Shown piece by piece: positions 33,091 to 41,624 of a DNA stretch of 64,000 nucleotides. Position numbers and translations under genes: made by a program. Source of the stretch: Pseudomonadales bacterium (lineage in GTDB: Bacteria; Pseudomonadota; Gammaproteobacteria; Pseudomonadales; Halieaceae); NCBI GenBank assembly GCA_024234855.1, contig JACKNN010000001.1:186001-250000 (forward strand). Direction: 5' to 3'. The notes under the pieces are model-generated. The model ran no database searches and had not been told where the DNA came from. It saw only the letters and a list, made by a program, of their open reading frames with translations. Position 1 is the first letter of the stretch, and the number at the start of each line of letters is the position of its first letter.

Positions 33091-34824
33091 TCAATGGAAT
33101 TCGCGCTGTACAGACTGCAGCGGGCCAGGCTGGTAGCGACGCAGGTAAAACGCCATGTTTTCGGCCAGCACCTGGCGCAAATCAGAGGGCATGACGATCT
33201 GGGAGATCGAACCCAGGCTGAGCGCCTCGTTGGGGTTCATCAGTTCACGCTCGTAGCGCTTGGCCAACAGGGCCTCCTCCGCTTTCACCCAGGCTGTGAC
33301 CAGGTCCGAAGCGGTCGCGGTTGCCTGCTCCTCGGAGAGACCGGCAGCGACCTGCGCCGCCGTCTCCGCCTTTATCCTGCCGGCAACCTCACCGCGGATC
33401 TTGCGCATCTCGTCCTTGTAGACGTACTCGACCCCGGCCGGGCCCATGACCGCTACCCGGGTGGTCGGCAGGGCGACCACGAAGTCGGCGCCCACCGGGA
33501 AGCTGTTGAACGCGGCGTAGGCGCCGCCGTAAGCATTGCGCACCAGCACCAGGAAACGCGGCGTGCGCAAATCGACGATCGCGTCGAGCATGGCGCGGCC
33601 GGCCTGCACGATACCGCCGCTCTCCTGCTCCCTGCCCGGCAGGAAGCCGGTGGTATCTTCCAGGAAAATCACCGGGATATTGTACAAATTGCAAAAGCGG
33701 ATGAAGCGGGCGTTTTTGTAAGCGGCGTCGATATCCACCTGGCCGGAGGCCACCGACGAGTTGTTGGCTACAAACCCGATGACATTGCCGCCCATCCGAC
33801 CCAGTGCCGTCACCGTGTTGCGGGCGCGGTCGGGCTGGATTTCCAGGAAGTCGCCGTGATCGCAAAGTTGCTGGATAAGAATGGTGACGTCGATGGGCGT
33901 GTTGAAGCCGGTAGGGGAATTAAAGGCTTTCTTGAGCAGGATATCGATGTCCCAGGTTTTGCGGGTGATCGGGTCGGAACTGGGCTGGTAAGGCGCAAGT
34001 TCACCGTTATAGCTGGGCAGGTAGTTGAGCAATGCACGCACCTTGCGCAGGCCCGCCACCTCGTCCTTGACCACGAAATCGGTCACGCCGCTCTTGCTGT
34101 GAACCGCCGGACCGCCCAGTTCGTCGGGGGTGACGTCCTCGCCCAGTACCGATTTCACCACGCCCGGGCCGGTCAGGCCGAAAAACGTCTCGTTGGGCTG
34201 GATCAGGAAACTGCCCTGGCGCGGCAGGTATGAGCCACCACCCGCGTTGAAACCGAACATGCACATAATGCTGGGCACCACACCACTGATTCGGCGCAGG
34301 GCGGCGAATGCCTCCGCATACCCGTCCAGGCCGCCCACCCCGGCGGGGATGTAGGCGCCGGCACTGTCGTTGATACCCACCACCGGGATGCGCTGGCGGG
34401 CGGCCAGTTCGAACAGCCGGGCCAGTTTCTCGCCGTTGGTGGCATCCATGGAGCCCGCGCGCACGGTGAAGTCGTGGCCGTACAGGGCCACGTCGCGGCC
34501 GTTGACCTTGATAATCGCGGTCACCAGTGAGGCGCCGTCGAGGTTCGGACCCCAGTTCTGGTAGAGCACAGTGGGCTCACCATCGCTCAGGAAGCGAATT
34601 CGCTCCCATATGGTCATCCGGTTTTTCTGGTGTTGGCGCTGGATATTTTTCACGCCGGCCGTCTGGTAGGGGCGCTGCTGCAGCTCCCAGCCCGCCTTCA
34701 GCGACTCTTCATAGGGGCCGGGCGTGGTAGCCAATTGCCCGGGCACCGTGAAAGCCTGCTCATCCCGTTCTGCAAACGGGTTTTCCAGAGTCGCAATTAT
34801 CCCTGCCGGGCTCTGTGCATTCAT
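33091..34824 (-). CDS. Acyl-CoA carboxylase carboxyltransferase (beta) subunit
   Basis: A 577-residue carboxyltransferase with both crotonase-like halves. The N half shows INDSAGAYIPAGV, CMFGFNAGGGSYLPRQG and GLTGPGVVKSVLGED. The C half shows FLEDTTGFLPGREQE, RNAYGGAYAAFNS and PTTRVAVMGPAGVEYVY. The ATG at 34824 starts the family-like sequence; a longer upstream frame is not conserved-looking. It transfers CO2 from biotin to the acyl-CoA. It heads the operon carboxylase-epimerase-mutase-meaB-Rieske, and propionyl-CoA carboxylase is the likely role by context. Confidence 0.9.
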   Translation of the reverse strand: MNAQSPAGIIATLENPFAERDEQAFTVPGQLATTPGPYEESLKAGWELQQRPYQTAGVKNIQRQHQKNRMTIWERIRFLSDGEPTVLYQNWGPNLDGASLVTAIIKVNGRDVALYGHDFTVRAGSMDATNGEKLARLFELAARQRIPVVGINDSAGAYIPAGVGGLDGYAEAFAALRRISGVVPSIMCMFGFNAGGGSYLPRQGSFLIQPNETFFGLTGPGVVKSVLGEDVTPDELGGPAVHSKSGVTDFVVKDEVAGLRKVRALLNYLPSYNGELAPYQPSSDPITRKTWDIDILLKKAFNSPTGFNTPIDVTILIQQLCDHGDFLEIQPDRARNTVTALGRMGGNVIGFVANNSSVASGQVDIDAAYKNARFIRFCNLYNIPVIFLEDTTGFLPGREQESGGIVQAGRAMLDAIVDLRTPRFLVLVRNAYGGAYAAFNSFPVGADFVVALPTTRVAVMGPAGVEYVYKDEMRKIRGEVAGRIKAETAAQVAAGLSEEQATATASDLVTAWVKAEEALLAKRYERELMNPNEALSLGSISQIVMPSDLRQVLAENMAFYLRRYQPGPLQSVQREFH

Positions 34825-34929
34825 ATGGTTCGTCCATTTTCCGCTAGCGATTGATCCAGGCCGGATAGCCCGTGTTTCAGCTGGCAGGCCCGGCAGCGCA
34901 AACCTCGCCGGTCTTTCCACCGTAATGGA

Positions 34930-34964
34930 TTTGCATGTTCCCGGAGCCGGGATTAGCATGCAAA
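34930..34964 (-). repeat. Nested inverted repeat in the carboxylase operon leader
   Basis: TTTGCATG (34930-34937) pairs perfectly with CATGCAAA (34957-34964), and inside it CCCGG pairs with CCGGG. It lies downstream of the predicted transcription start, so it could fold in the mRNA leader or act as an operator for an unknown regulator. No cobalamin riboswitch features are seen. Confidence 0.55.
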
Positions 34965-34986
34965 CCTGCTCAAAAAACAGCAGGCA

Positions 34987-35015
34987 ACGATAAGTGTATT
35001 GCCTTTTGAAGTCAA
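34987..35015 (-). promoter_or_regulatory. Sigma-70-type promoter of the methylmalonyl-CoA operon
   Basis: On the minus strand TTGACT, a 17-nt spacer and TATCGT: five of six and four of six matches. It would give a leader of about 155 nt before the carboxyltransferase gene. Confidence 0.55.
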
Positions 35016-35177
35016 TTCGCGGCAGTGTCGCGTTTGGCCTGCCCCAAAAAAACAGAATTCCACTGAAATCAACACCTTCGGACTGTTTTACGGCAAGTGT
35101 AAGGCCGCCCGGTGCAGCGAGTGCGCCCGCGCCGACCACTTCCGCGCGGTATGACAGATCTGCTTCAAAGGAGCTCC

Positions 35178-36536
35178 ATGGCGACATTTACCATACTGTC
35201 ACCCACCGCCATCCTGGGTTACGGCTTTCCCGAGGCGTCTTTCGAACGCGGCCTGGCCTGCAACCCTGACCTGATTGCCGTGGACGCGGGCTCGGCCGAC
35301 CCCGGGCCATACTACCTGGGGGCAGGCAAGTCCTTTACCGATCGCGCCGCGGTGCGCCGCGACCTGGGCCACCTGCTGCCCGCCGCAGTAAAGCGCGGCA
35401 TCCCGCTGGTGATCGGCAGTGCCGGCGGCGCCGGTGCCCGGCCTCACCTGCAGTGGACCGTGGACATCATAGAGCAGCTCGCCCAGGAACTCGGGCTGGC
35501 GTTCCGGCTGGGCGTTATCGCCGCCGATATCAACCCGGAAACGCTGAGGGCGGGTCTTGAACAGGGCGGGGTTCAACCCCTCACCGGCGCGCCGCCGCTT
35601 ACCGCGGAAGCCATCGATGAGACGGCGGCGCTGGTGGCCCAGATGGGCGTTGAACCGCTGCAAAACGCCCTGGCCACCGGCTGCGATGTTGTGGTCGCCG
35701 GTCGTGCCTACGACCCGGCGGTGTTTGCCGCCCTGCCCATTCTGCGCGGGTTTGATCCCGGCCTGGCGCTGCACCTGGGCAAGATCCTGGAATGCGCCGC
35801 CATCGCCGCCAGCCCCGGCTCCGGCGCGGACTGCGCCCTGGGCATACTGGAAAACGACCGGTTCGTGCTGCAGGCCCTCAGCGACGACCGCTGTTTCACC
35901 CCGGCATCGGTTGCAGCCCATACCCTCTACGAGAAATCCAACCCCTGTATCCTGCCGGGCCCCGGTGGTGAGCTGGACCTGCGGGAGGTGCATTTCGAGG
36001 ATATTGGCCGCGGCAGGGTGGCCGTATCCGGCAGCCGCTTTACCGCCTCCAGCGACTACTGCCTGAAGATCGAGGGGGCGCGACTTGTGGGTTACCGCTG
36101 CATTTCCATCGCCGGGATTCGAGACCCCATCATGATCGCCTCGATCGGCGAGATTCTCGAGCAGGTCCGGACCCGGGTCGACACACTGCTGCCCGCGGCG
36201 GCTCAGCCCGGAAGCCTGCACTTCCACGTCTACGGGAGGGATGCGGTGATGGGTCCCGGCGAACCCATGCGCGGGCATTCAGCCCACGAATTGGGTGTTG
36301 TAATCGATGCCGTCTGCCCAACGCCGGAAGCGGCGGATACCCTGTGCAGCCTCACCCGGTCGACCCTGCTGCACTTCGGCTACCCGGCGCGCATCGCCAC
36401 CGCCGGCAACCTGGCCTTTCCATTTTCGCCTTCCGACCTGCGGGCCGGGGCAGTGTATGAATTTTCCGTATACCACCTGCTGCGGGCGGACCCGCTGGGC
36501 CTGTTTCCCCTCACCGTGCGGGAGCTGGGGCAATGA
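35178..36536 (+). CDS. AtuA-family (DUF1446) protein
   Basis: A 452-residue soluble protein of the acyclic terpene utilisation AtuA family. Typical features are the N-terminal GYGFPEASFERG, DAGSADPGPYYLGAG and IGSAGGAGARPH, the later ILPGPGGELDL and the terminal FSVYHLLRADPLGLFPL. Biochemical function is not established for most members; relatives occur in citronellol catabolism and beside hydroxyacid or aspartate-type catabolic genes. The ATG at 35178 has AAAGGAG 5 nt before it. Its last codons overlap the DUF4387 gene by 4 bp. It is divergent from an acyl-CoA carboxylase operon, recalling atu clusters that include a carboxylase. Confidence 0.85.
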   Translation: MATFTILSPTAILGYGFPEASFERGLACNPDLIAVDAGSADPGPYYLGAGKSFTDRAAVRRDLGHLLPAAVKRGIPLVIGSAGGAGARPHLQWTVDIIEQLAQELGLAFRLGVIAADINPETLRAGLEQGGVQPLTGAPPLTAEAIDETAALVAQMGVEPLQNALATGCDVVVAGRAYDPAVFAALPILRGFDPGLALHLGKILECAAIAASPGSGADCALGILENDRFVLQALSDDRCFTPASVAAHTLYEKSNPCILPGPGGELDLREVHFEDIGRGRVAVSGSRFTASSDYCLKIEGARLVGYRCISIAGIRDPIMIASIGEILEQVRTRVDTLLPAAAQPGSLHFHVYGRDAVMGPGEPMRGHSAHELGVVIDAVCPTPEAADTLCSLTRSTLLHFGYPARIATAGNLAFPFSPSDLRAGAVYEFSVYHLLRADPLGLFPLTVRELGQ

Positions 36537-36841
36537 CGACCCTGGCCGATATCGCCCTGGTGGTTCGCAGCAAGAACACCAGCCCCTTCACCTACTGCCT
36601 GGACATCATATTCCGGGACGCCGGCGACTACGCGCGCTTCAAATCGGGCCGGTTGATTGATGCGGGGCTGATCGCGGGACTGTACGGTATCGACCGGGAG
36701 CAGGTGCTGGACGTGATCTACTTCGACCCGGCCCTGGCGATCAAGATTTGCCTGCCGCGGGCGATTTCATCCGGTGCTCCGGGCGACCGGGATGTCTACG
36801 GCGCCCAGCAGCACGCGCCGCTGCTGCTGTGGCAGTTTTAG
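36533..36841 (+). CDS. DUF4387 protein, partner of the AtuA-like gene
   Basis: A 102-residue small protein of the DUF4387 (AtuA-like ferredoxin-fold) family: LADIALVVRSKNTSPFTYCLDI, of which the core RSKNTSPF is diagnostic, then YDIFR-like DIIFRDAGDYARF and the C-terminal ISSGAPGDRDVYGAQQHAPL. DUF4387 is either fused to or encoded directly after AtuA-family proteins, so the two likely form a complex. It overlaps the previous gene by ATGA. No reaction has been assigned. Confidence 0.88.
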   Translation: MTTLADIALVVRSKNTSPFTYCLDIIFRDAGDYARFKSGRLIDAGLIAGLYGIDREQVLDVIYFDPALAIKICLPRAISSGAPGDRDVYGAQQHAPLLLWQF

Positions 36842-36853
36842 GGGAGGGCATCG

Positions 36854-37528
36854 ATGACAATAGCGCTGGACCAGCTCGCGAACAGTGACGACAGCACGAG
36901 TGGCACCGGGCTGTTTGCCACTATCGCCGAGGATTTGCTCGCGCGGGGCTACAGCATCAACCCCCGCGCACTACCAGGCGGGCTCGCCAACGACCTGTTG
37001 CAGCACCTTCACGCCATGTCGGCGCAGCAATTCGTACCGGCCGGCATCGGCCGGGAGCAGGAGCATATGCTCAATCGACAGGTGCGCAAGGATGAAATCT
37101 GCTGGATCAACGGCGAATCGGACGCCGGGCGCCGGTGGCTGGCGTGGGCCGGCGAGCTGCGCGCGTATCTCAACCGCCGGCTGTTCCTCGGCCTGTTCTC
37201 CTTCGAAAGCCACTTCGCCCATTACCCGCCGGGCGGGTTTTACCGCCGACACCTCGATGCCTTCAAGGGCGAGTCCAACCGTATTGTCTCGCTGGTGGCC
37301 TACCTCAACCCCGACTGGCAGCCGGGGGACGGCGGCGAACTGGTGCTCTACCCGGAAGAAATCGACACCGGGGCGCTCAGGATAAGCCCGGCGCTGGGCA
37401 CTGTGGCAGTCTTCCTCAGCGAGGAGTTTGAGCACGAGGTACTGCCCGCCGGCCGCGACCGCTTTTCCATAGCCGGCTGGTACCGGGTGAACAGTTCCAC
37501 CGCCGGGCGGGCGGATCCGCCGCGTTAA
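36854..37528 (+). CDS. Fe(II)/2-oxoglutarate dioxygenase, prolyl-hydroxylase-like
   Basis: A 224-residue protein of the 2OG-Fe(II) oxygenase superfamily. The iron ligands are His and Asp in RRHLDAF (HxD) and the distal His in FEHEVLPA; the Arg binding 2-oxoglutarate is in DRFSIAGWYR. GGELVLYP is the usual strand before the distal His. Closest architecture is the SM-20/PHD-like or rps23/EF-Tu-type protein hydroxylases in bacteria. It follows DUF4387 by 12 bp and may be cotranscribed. The substrate is unknown; a role in protein hydroxylation is a family-based guess. Confidence 0.85.
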   Translation: MTIALDQLANSDDSTSGTGLFATIAEDLLARGYSINPRALPGGLANDLLQHLHAMSAQQFVPAGIGREQEHMLNRQVRKDEICWINGESDAGRRWLAWAGELRAYLNRRLFLGLFSFESHFAHYPPGGFYRRHLDAFKGESNRIVSLVAYLNPDWQPGDGGELVLYPEEIDTGALRISPALGTVAVFLSEEFEHEVLPAGRDRFSIAGWYRVNSSTAGRADPPR

Positions 37529-37571
37529 TGGTGCAGTAGCAATCCGCTTGCCGGTTATTGTTATTCAATAA

Positions 37572-37591
37572 ATATGAATATATATTCACAT
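37572..37591. promoter_or_regulatory. Palindromic operator upstream of the serine hydrolase
   Basis: ATATGAAT, four bases, ATTCACAT: a 20-bp near-perfect dyad about 150 nt before the serine hydrolase gene. The same pattern recurs at 41532-41551 beside the TetR gene, so it is probably a TetR-family operator. Confidence 0.6.
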
Positions 37592-37743
37592 AACAATCAC
37601 ATGCGTATCCGACTGCGGCGCAGGCCTGAACCTTGCCGGCCTGTGCTCTTGATTTGAATCGCACCCGCACGACAGCGACGGCTGACAGTACCTGCGACCG
37701 GCGCGATATGACGTTTAGCCAATATCACCAGGAGGTGGCAGAC

Positions 37744-39078
37744 ATGACCAATCCAACAGCAGGGCAAGGCCCGGGACGAGGGGGGGTTCGCCTGGCAAGG
37801 CTGGCCGCCATCGCGACGCTGCTGGCAGCACCAGTCCAGGCAGCCCCGCCAACCGTGCCGGTAACGGCGGCGGAGCTCGGCCTGATGCAAGGTTTTCCGA
37901 CGGCCCCGGACAAACGCGTCAGCCGGGAAAATTTTATGCAATATCCCTACAGTCGCTGGGCGTTCCAGCATATCCGGGAGCTGCAACCGACCCGCGACAT
38001 GTACCGGGGAGACGGCCCTGTGACACCCATTGCGACAGCCCCGGCTGACCTGGACAGCCTGAGTTTCACGCTGGTGGGCGGCAAAACGATAAGCCTGGAG
38101 AAATGGCTGGAAGAGTCGGTGTCTGATTCCTTCCTGGTAATGCACAAGGGCAAACTGGTGTACGAGCGGTATTTCAACGGCATGTCGCGTCCGTCGCAGC
38201 ACCAGATGTTCTCAGCCACCAAATCATTCGTTGGCACCCTGGTGTTATGCCTGATTGATGAAGGCGCCATCGACCCGGCCAAACTCATCCAGGATTACCT
38301 GCCGGAATTGCGCGGCAGCGCTTTCGGCGATGCCACCGTGCAACAGGTGCTGGACATGACAACCAGCATCGAATTCAACGAGGACTACGCGGACCCGGAC
38401 GCCGATGTCTGGAAGTACGGTTACGTCTTCGGCATTTCCGTACCGCCTGCGGATTACCGCGGGCCCGCCAGTATTTATGAGTACCTGGCGACGCTCAAGC
38501 GCGCCAAACGCCCGCATGGGGAAGGCTTTCTTTATGTCACTCCCAACACCGACGTACTGGGCTGGCTGAGCAGCCGGGTCAGTGGCAAGTCCGTCAGCCA
38601 GCAGCTTCAGCAGCGCATCTGGCAGCGGCTGGGCATCGAACGCGACGGCTATATGTGGCTGGATGCGCTGGGCGAGGAAATGGCGGGGGGCGGTCTCAAC
38701 ATCACCGCGGCGGACGCCGCCCGCTTCGGCCAGATGATTCTGCAGAAGGGCGAGTTCAATGGCCAGCAGGTGATCCCGATGGCGGTCGCCGAAAAAATAC
38801 TGCAAAGCGGCGACCATGCCCCGTTCAATCGTCTGTACCAGGATCCCTGGTATGAGCAGATAGGTTTTGCCTACCACGACCAGTGGTGGACATTCGCCAC
38901 GCCCCACAAACCGGTCAGCGCCATAGGCGTGTTCGGCCAGTTTATCTATATCGACCCGGTAGCGCAGATGGTCATCGTCAAGCAGTCATCGCACCCCCAG
39001 GCCGAGAGTGAAGCGAACGAGGTGGAGGGGCCGCAGATATGGCACGCCATTGCCGAGCACCTGATGAAGCAACCCTGA
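37744..39078 (+). CDS. Secreted serine hydrolase of the beta-lactamase/penicillin-binding-protein-like family
   Basis: A 444-residue protein with a signal peptide (RLARLAAIATLLAAPVQA). The nucleophile is in SATK (the SxxK motif) near residue 155, followed by a helix typical of class C-like enzymes and QQVLDMTTSIEFNEDY; the later LNITAADAARFGQMILQKGEF is also a family hallmark. Members hydrolyse esters, amides or lactams; few are true beta-lactamases. The ATG at 37744 has AGGAGGTG 8 nt upstream. It is convergent with the TonB receptor and shares its palindromic operator, so it may process the receptor's substrate in the periplasm. Confidence 0.88.
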   Translation: MTNPTAGQGPGRGGVRLARLAAIATLLAAPVQAAPPTVPVTAAELGLMQGFPTAPDKRVSRENFMQYPYSRWAFQHIRELQPTRDMYRGDGPVTPIATAPADLDSLSFTLVGGKTISLEKWLEESVSDSFLVMHKGKLVYERYFNGMSRPSQHQMFSATKSFVGTLVLCLIDEGAIDPAKLIQDYLPELRGSAFGDATVQQVLDMTTSIEFNEDYADPDADVWKYGYVFGISVPPADYRGPASIYEYLATLKRAKRPHGEGFLYVTPNTDVLGWLSSRVSGKSVSQQLQQRIWQRLGIERDGYMWLDALGEEMAGGGLNITAADAARFGQMILQKGEFNGQQVIPMAVAEKILQSGDHAPFNRLYQDPWYEQIGFAYHDQWWTFATPHKPVSAIGVFGQFIYIDPVAQMVIVKQSSHPQAESEANEVEGPQIWHAIAEHLMKQP

Positions 39079-39143
39079 CCAGTTCGTCGAGCTGCCCGAC
39101 CGTTTATGATTAGTTCGGGCTGCCCGGAGCAATCCGGGTCCTG

Positions 39144-41447
39144 TTACCAGTGGTAAGTAGCCTCCACTGCGTAACTGATCGGGTGGGAGGGCGTGCTGAC
39201 GAAGCTGCCCAGGTCGTCGCCCGTGGCGCTGGTCCAGTACTCTGACTCCGTCAGGTTCTTGCCAATCAGCGCCACTTCCCAGGTGCCGTCCATCGGGCCG
39301 ATCCAGGCCCTGGCATTGAGTACGCCGTAACTGTTCACATTGTAGGCCGCGTAGGAGAGCGGGGTTATGGCGGCGTCCTCGCCATAGATATCGTCGCGCC
39401 AGCTGTAGTTGAGCTGCGTGCCGGCGCCCAGCGAGCCGCTGATCTGCCACTCGTAGCGCGCCTGCACGTAGGCACTCCACTCGGGCGCGTAGGGCCGGGT
39501 ATAGCCATCCAGGTCAACTGCCACATCGGCGGGGTCCAGGGCGTAACTGTTCGACTTGTACTCGGCATCCAGCCAGGCAACCGATGCCTGCAGCGACAGG
39601 CCTTCCACCGCGGCCGGCAACCATTCCGTATCGAGTTCGGCACCGATATGCTCCGCGTCGCCGAGATTACCCAGCGCGGACACCACGGTACCCGTCTCCT
39701 GGCTGACACGCTGGGTATAGCCCTGCACGTCCTGGTAGTCGTAATAGTAGGCGGCACCATTCAACCTGAGCGTGTTGGCCAGCCAGGTCGACTTGAAGCC
39801 CAGTTCATAGGACCACACGATTTCCTCGTCATAGGAATTCAACTCCTCCGGAGAAAACGCGAAGCCGCCGGGAAAGCCGCCGGTCTTGTAGCCGCGGGTA
39901 ACGCGCCCGTACACCATGGCATCTTCGGTGACCGACCAGTCCAGGCCCACATCCCCGGACCAGTTCTCCTGCAATTCGTAGGATTTCCTTACATCCTGGT
40001 AATAGTAGAATTCGCCTACCAGATCCCGGGTGTACCCGTCCTTGTAAGTCTTGTTTTCATCCGAATAGCGCAGCGCACCATGGGCCGTCAACGCGCTGGT
40101 CAGGTCGTAGGCCAGCTGGCCATACAGCGACCAGTAATCGTTCTGCTGGACAAATCCACGCTCGGTCAGGCTGGGGAAAATCAGCACATTGTCGAGGGTG
40201 TTGCCAAACCGATGCTCCTTGTCCTCGTCTTCCGCATAGGTGGCGCCGGCAAGCCAGTTCCAGGGGCCTTCTGCCTGTGACACCAGGCGAAACTCCTGGG
40301 ACCAGGCGGTCAGGTCGGCCTTGCCGTCCTCCTCGAACAGGACCAGCGGCGAACCATCGTAATCGAACACCTGTTTGTTCTCGTAATCCAGGTAGCCGCT
40401 GATGGAAGTCAGCATGGCGAAGCCCAGGTCCCAGTTCAGCTGGAAATTGACGCCGCTCCAGGAGTTGTCGAGTTTGTTGATGGGGTTGGACATCACCCGG
40501 GTTCCGTCCCGTTTCTGTGACGAAGCGAGCGGGCCGGGGTTTCCCGGGCTCAACACATAGTAGCTGGTGATATTTGACAGGGTGACGCAGTCCTGCTGGT
40601 TCAGGGTACCTGCGTAGGCACTTGGGCAGTAATCGAGCACACCGGCATCAGCGGCATCGGGGTCATAGAGCGCCCGGGAATAGGCCAGGGTGGTCTCAGA
40701 TTTGTCGTAACCGGCATCGACCTTGAGCAGAAGCTCCAGCTTGTCGGTGGGCTGGAACAGCAACTGGGCACGCCCGGAGGTGAAATCCCGGTCACCGTAG
40801 TCGTCATCACCTGCCGTCGCCAGCGTGTCCTGCCAGCCACCGTTCTGGTCGGTCATGCCGGCCAGGCGGAAAGCCGAATTGTCAGTGATCTTGCCTCCCA
40901 CGGCGCCCTCTGCGATGGAGCGGTCCCAGCGGCCATAACTGCCCTGGATAAAGCCGTTCAGTTCCTGCTCGAGATCGGGCCTGACCGACAACACCCTGAC
41001 CGCACCACCGCTGGTGTTGCGCCCGTACAGGCCACCCTGGGGCCCTTTCAGGACCTCCACCCGGTCCAGGTCGTACATGCCCAGCCCCCCCATGACATTG
41101 GAGGTCAGGTAGAACTCGTCGTAGTAGATCGCCGCGGTCGGCGTATTGTTGGCGTTGAAGTCGGCCAGGCCCACGCCGCGAATCACCCAGGTCGGCTGGC
41201 CCGAGCCACGCTCGTCGAACAGCTCCACGCCACTCACCGACTCCGTCAGGTTTTCCAGGTTGGCGATGGACAGGCTGCGCAGTTCCTTCTGGCCGAAGGC
41301 GGCAATGGCGATCGACACATCCTGCAGGCTCTCCGTGCGTTTTTGTGCCGTGACTACGACCTCTTCGAGAGTGGCCTGGGCCTCGACGGAGCCGACAAAT
41401 GCCAACATCGACGCGGCACCCAGCAGCACTGAGACGGGTTTTTTCAT
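39144..41447 (-). CDS. TonB-dependent outer-membrane receptor
   Basis: A 767-residue receptor. A signal peptide (KKPVSVLLGAASMLAFVGSVEA) is followed by a TonB-box-like EEVVVTAQKR, a plug domain with RGVGLADFN and DRVEVLKGPQGGLYGRNTSGG, and a beta barrel ending in an aromatic residue (ATYHW). The start at ATG 41447 gives the signal peptide directly. This subfamily in marine gammaproteobacteria imports diverse carbon compounds; no siderophore or cobalamin genes are nearby. It is divergent from the TetR gene and shares an operator with the serine hydrolase. Confidence 0.93.
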   Translation of the reverse strand: MKKPVSVLLGAASMLAFVGSVEAQATLEEVVVTAQKRTESLQDVSIAIAAFGQKELRSLSIANLENLTESVSGVELFDERGSGQPTWVIRGVGLADFNANNTPTAAIYYDEFYLTSNVMGGLGMYDLDRVEVLKGPQGGLYGRNTSGGAVRVLSVRPDLEQELNGFIQGSYGRWDRSIAEGAVGGKITDNSAFRLAGMTDQNGGWQDTLATAGDDDYGDRDFTSGRAQLLFQPTDKLELLLKVDAGYDKSETTLAYSRALYDPDAADAGVLDYCPSAYAGTLNQQDCVTLSNITSYYVLSPGNPGPLASSQKRDGTRVMSNPINKLDNSWSGVNFQLNWDLGFAMLTSISGYLDYENKQVFDYDGSPLVLFEEDGKADLTAWSQEFRLVSQAEGPWNWLAGATYAEDEDKEHRFGNTLDNVLIFPSLTERGFVQQNDYWSLYGQLAYDLTSALTAHGALRYSDENKTYKDGYTRDLVGEFYYYQDVRKSYELQENWSGDVGLDWSVTEDAMVYGRVTRGYKTGGFPGGFAFSPEELNSYDEEIVWSYELGFKSTWLANTLRLNGAAYYYDYQDVQGYTQRVSQETGTVVSALGNLGDAEHIGAELDTEWLPAAVEGLSLQASVAWLDAEYKSNSYALDPADVAVDLDGYTRPYAPEWSAYVQARYEWQISGSLGAGTQLNYSWRDDIYGEDAAITPLSYAAYNVNSYGVLNARAWIGPMDGTWEVALIGKNLTESEYWTSATGDDLGSFVSTPSHPISYAVEATYHW

Positions 41448-41531
41448 GAGCGAGATTCCCTTTGCATAAGACGGTCTTTGGACATTCAATATCACGGCCA
41501 TTTTTTTCCGCGCCGGAGGGAAAGTCAATGA

Positions 41532-41551
41532 ATATGAATTATTACTCATAT
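41532..41551. promoter_or_regulatory. Palindromic operator between the TonB receptor and TetR genes
   Basis: ATATGAAT, four bases, ACTCATAT: a 20-bp dyad with one mismatch. It lies just upstream of a TTGACT -35-like box for the receptor gene and about 75 nt before the TetR gene. It matches the site at 37572-37591. Confidence 0.65.
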
Positions 41552-41624
41552 TAGAATTTGTCCCGCACATACGCTAACCTCCACCTCCGGCAGGCTTATT
41601 CGTTCCAATCCTCGAGACAAGGCA

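Larger units (their letters stand above)
34825..35177. other. Divergent control region between the carboxylase operon and the AtuA-like gene
   Basis: About 350 non-coding bases. For the leftward operon a sigma-70 promoter is visible at 34987-35015 and a nested inverted repeat at 34930-34964 lies in its leader. For the rightward gene only a ribosome site (AAAGGAG, 35167-35173) is evident; I cannot pick its promoter. Confidence 0.55.

Noticed and set aside
34825..35177. Cobalamin riboswitch before the methylmalonyl-CoA operon
   Set aside because: No B12-box-like sequence is present; only a nested dyad is seen.
39063..39143. Terminator hairpin between the serine hydrolase and TonB receptor genes
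   Set aside because: CCCGGA-GCAA-TCCGGG forms a short stem but no T tract follows on either strand.
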